Source: Ptiloglossa arizonensis | Taxonomy: Eukaryota > Arthropoda > Insecta > Hymenoptera > Colletidae | DNA length: 64,000 nucleotides | Reading direction: 5' to 3' | NCBI RefSeq assembly: GCF_051014685.1 | Contig: NW_027478438.1 | Coordinates: 806,001 to 870,000, forward strand | Part shown: piece by piece, positions 60,401 to 64,000 of the stretch | Position numbering within the stretch: the stretch's first letter is position 1 | Layout: each line of letters begins with the position of its first letter | Made by a program: the position numbers and the translations under genes | The notes under the pieces: model-generated | Database searches by the model: none | Told to the model about the DNA's origin: nothing | Seen by the model: the letters and a program-made list of their open reading frames with translations, nothing else

Positions 60401-63400
60401 CCACCCGATAACAATGGTGTGTGTACTTTTCCCCTAGGCCATTCCAGTTATTGGTTTCGAGTATCAAATCAGCGAAAATTTTGATGGTTTCTCAACCATT
60501 CCTTAACTTCAAACACTCATATCTCGCGAACGGATTGACGAACTCGAGAAATTCCTGTTGAATCTGAAAGTAGAAACTCGCCCGATTACAATGGTGTGTG
60601 TACTTTTCCCCTAAGCCATAGTAGTTATTGGTTTCAAGTATCAAATCAGCGAAAATTTTGATGGTTTCTCAACCATTCCTTAACTTCAAACTCCCATATC
60701 TCGCGAACGGATTGACGAACTCGAGAAATTCCTGTCGAAGCTGAAAGTAGAAACTCGCCCGATTACAATGGAGAGTGTACTTTTCCCCTAGGCCATAGTA
60801 GTTATTGGTTTCGGGTATCAGACTTGCGAAAATTTTGATGGTTGCTCAAGCTTTCCTTAACTTCAAACTCCCATATCTCGCGAACGGATTGACGAACTCG
60901 AGAAATTCCTGTTGCATCTGAAAGTAGAAACCCACCCGATAACAATGGTGTGTGTACTTTTCCCCTAGGCCATTGCAGTTATTGGTTTCGAGTATCAGAC
61001 TTGCGAAAATTTTGATGGTTGCTCAAGCGTTCCTTAACTTCAAACTCCCATATCCCGCGAACGGATTCACGAACTCGAGAAATTCCTGTTGCATCTGAAA
61101 GTAGAAACTCGCCCGATTACAATGGTGTGTGCACTTTTCCCCTAGACATTAGTGGTTATTGGTTTCGAGTATCAGACTTGCGAAAATTTTGATGGTTGCT
61201 CAAGCGTTCCTTATCTTCAAACTCCCATATCTCGCGAACGGATAGACGAACTCGAGTAATTCCTATTGGATCTGAAAGGAGAAACTCGCCCGATTACAAT
61301 GGTGTGTGTACTTTTCCCCTAGGCCATAGTAGTTATTGGTTTCGATTATCAGACTTGCGAAAATTTTGATGGTTGCTCAAGCGTTCCTTAACTTCAAACT
61401 CCAATATCTCGCGAACGGATTGACGAACTCGAGAAGTTCCTGTTGAATATGAAAGTAGAAACTCGCCCGATTACATTGGTGTGTGTACTTTTCCCCTAGG
61501 CCATAGTAGTTATTGGTTTCGGGTATCAGACTTCCGACAATTTTGATGGTTTCTCAAGCGTTCCTTAACTCCAAACTCCCGTATCTCGCGAACGGATTGA
61601 CGAACTCGAGAAATTCCTGTTGCATCTGAAAGTAGAAACTCGCCGGATTACAACGGTGTGTGTACTTTTCCCCTAGGCCATTCCAATTATTGGTTTCGAG
61701 TATCAAATCAGTGAAAATTTTGATGGTTTCTCAACCATTCCTTAACTTCAGACTCCCATATCTCGCGAACGGATTGACGATCTCGAGAAATTCCAGTTGC
61801 ACCTGAAAGTAGAATCTCGACCGATAACAATGGTGTCTGTACTTTTCCCCTAGGCCATAGTAGTTATTGGTTTCGAGTATCAGACTTGCGAAAATTTTGA
61901 TGGTTGCTCAAGCGTTCCTTAACTTCAAACTCCCATATCTCGCGAACGGATTCACGAACTCGAGAAATTCCTGTTGCATCTGAAAGGAGAAACTCGCCCG
62001 ATTACAATGGTGTGTGTACTTTTCCCCTAGGCCATAGTAGTTATTGGTTTCGAGTATCAGACTTGCGAAAATTTTGATGGTTGCTCAAGCGTTCCTTAAC
62101 TTCAAACTCCCATATCTCGCGAACGGATTGACGAACTCGAGAAATTCCAGTTGCACCTGAAAGTAGAATCTCGACCGATTTCAATGGTGTGTGTACTTTT
62201 CCCCTAGGCCATTGCAGTTATTGGTTTCGAGTATCAGACTTGCGAAAATTTTGATGGTTGCTCTACCATTCCTTAACTTCAAACTCCCATATCTCGCGAA
62301 CGGATTGACGAACTCGAGAAGTTCCTGTTGAATATGAAAGTAGAAACTCGCCCGATTACAATGGTGTGTGTACTTTTCCCCTGGGCCATTCCAGTTATTG
62401 GTTTCGAGTATCAGACTTGCGAAAAATTTGATGGTTGCTCAAGGGTTCCTTAGCTTCAAACTCCCATATCTCGCGAACGGATTGACGAACTCGAGAAATT
62501 CCTGTTGAATCTGAAAGTTGAAACTCGCCCGATTACAATGGTGTGTGTACCTTTCCCCTAGGCCATAGTAGTTATTGGTTTCGGGTATCAGACTTGCGAA
62601 AATTTTGATGGTTGCTCAAGCGTTCGTTAACTTCAAACTCCCATATCTCGCGAACGGATTGACGAACTCGAGAAATTCCTGTTGCATCTGAAAGTAGAAA
62701 CCCACCCGATAACAATGGTGTGTGTACTTTTCCCCTAGGCCATTGCAGTTATTGGTTTCGAGTATCAGACTTGCGAAAATTTTGATGGTTGCTCAAGCGT
62801 TCCTTAACTTCAAACTCCCATATCCCGCGAACGGATTCACGAACTCGAGAAATTCCTGTTGCATCTGAAAGTAGAAACTCGCCCGATTACAATGGTGTGT
62901 GCACTTTTCCCCTAGACCTTAGTGGTTATTGGTTTCGAGTATCAGACTTGCGAAAATTTTGATGGTTGCTCAAGCGTTCCTTAACTTCAAACTCCCATAT
63001 CTCGCGAAGGGATTGACGAACTCGAGAAATTCCAGTTGCATCTGAAAGTAGAATCTCGCCCGATTTCAATGGTGTGTGTACTTTTCCCCTAGGCCATACT
63101 AGTTATTGGTTTCGGGTATCAGACTTGCGAAAATTTTTATGGTTGCTCAAGCGTTCCTTAACTTCAAACTCCCATATCTCGCGAACGGATTGACGAACTC
63201 GAGAAATTCCTGTTGCATCTGAAAGTAGAAACCCACCCGGTAACAATGGTGTGTGTACTTTTGCCCTAGACCTTAGTAGTTAATGGTTTCGAGTATCAGA
63301 CTTGCGAAAATTTTGATGGTTGCTCAAGCGTTCCTTAACTTCAAACTCCCATATCTCGCGAACGGATTGACGAACTCGAGAAATTCCTGTTGCATCGGAA

Positions 63401-64000
63401 AGTAGGAACTCGCCGGATTACAATGGTGTGTGTACTTTTCCCCTAGGCCATTCCAGTTATTGGTTTCGAGTATCAAACTTGCGAAAAATTTGATGGTTGC
63501 TCAAGCGTTCCTTAGCTTCAAACTCCCATATCTCGCGAACGGATTGACGAACTCGAGAAATTCCTGTTGAATCTGAAAGTAGAAACTCGCCCGATTACAA
63601 TGGTGTGTGTACTTTTCCCCTAGGCCATACTAGTTATTGGTTTCGGGTATCAGACTTGCGAAAATTTTGATGGTTGCTCAAGCGTTCCTTAACTTCAAAC
63701 TCCCATATCTCGCGAACGGATTGACGAACTCGAGAAATTCCTGTTGCATCTGAAAGTAGAAACCCACCCGATAACAATGGTGTGTGTACTTTTCCCCTAG
63801 ACCTTAGTAGTTATTGGTTTCGAGTATCAGACTTGCGAAAATTTTGATGGTTGCTCAAGCGTTCCTTAACTTCAAACTCCCATATCTCGCGAACGGATTG
63901 ACGAACTCGAGAAATTCCAGTTGCATCTGAAAGTAGAATCTCGCCCGATTTCAATGGTGTGTGTACTTTTCCCCTAGGCCATAGCAGTTATTGGTTTCGA

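Larger units (their letters stand above)
30068..64000. repeat. 177-bp satellite array, right block
   Basis: About 190 monomers in an unbroken 34-kb run that continues past the window end. Variants such as CCCACCCGATAACAATGG, CCTGTCGAAGCTGAAAG, ATGGAGAGTGTAC and CTAAGCCATAG recur in ordered sets. Identical blocks are offset by 1,417 bp (8 monomers, one of them 178 bp), 1,416, 1,593, 2,655 and 2,832 bp. No gene, RNA gene or other mobile element is visible. Confidence 0.97.

Overview
This window is almost wholly a tandem satellite array broken by two retrotransposon insertions. About 54 kb consists of a 177-bp monomer repeated head to tail (roughly 300 copies). It fills three blocks: 1-13,002, 20,901-28,224 and 30,068-64,000. 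The array looks like insect pericentromeric or centromeric DNA. The insect assignment rests on an R1-clade non-LTR retrotransposon and on a first exon resembling the insect gene outspread (osp). Hymenoptera is my best guess, by inference only. There are no bacterial genes, tRNAs, rRNAs or CRISPR arrays.

Insertion A (13,003-20,900, minus-strand sense) is about 7.9 kb, ends in a 22-nt poly(A), and is flanked by a 12-14 bp target-site duplication. Read on the minus strand it holds, in order: a duplicated promoter-like module with two TATAAATA boxes and four CACGTG palindromes; an 8-bp microsatellite; an exon resembling osp exon 1 with about 100 nt of apparent intron; a GC-rich 5' UTR; ORF1 (gag-like, three zinc knuckles, two single-nucleotide homopolymer frameshifts); ORF2 (intact 1,057-residue endonuclease/reverse transcriptase, joined to ORF1 by a TAATG overlap); a 3' UTR built of consecutive hairpins; and poly(A). 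The duplication encloses everything, including the host-gene part. The simplest reading is a 5' transduction: a transcript started upstream of osp, read through exon 1 into an R1-like element sitting in intron 1, and the unspliced chimeric RNA was copied into the satellite. An uninterrupted paralogue of the target lies in the same window at 33,373-33,386.

Insertion B (28,225-30,067, plus-strand sense) is a 5'-truncated copy of the same element. It starts within the GVPQG motif of the reverse transcriptase and has an 18-nt poly(A) and a 12-14 bp target-site duplication. It aligns with insertion A over 1,825 bp without an indel and with very few substitutions, so the family moved recently. The two insertions lie in opposite orientations and at different positions of the monomer.

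The satellite has nested higher-order structure (identical blocks offset by 4, 8, 9, 16, 21 and 28 monomers). Most monomers carry a 17-bp sequence one base short of the nine-base CENP-B box core. At least nine monomers, all right of 38 kb, match the core perfectly. Short reading frames in the array arise because 177 is divisible by 3, and I do not regard them as genes.
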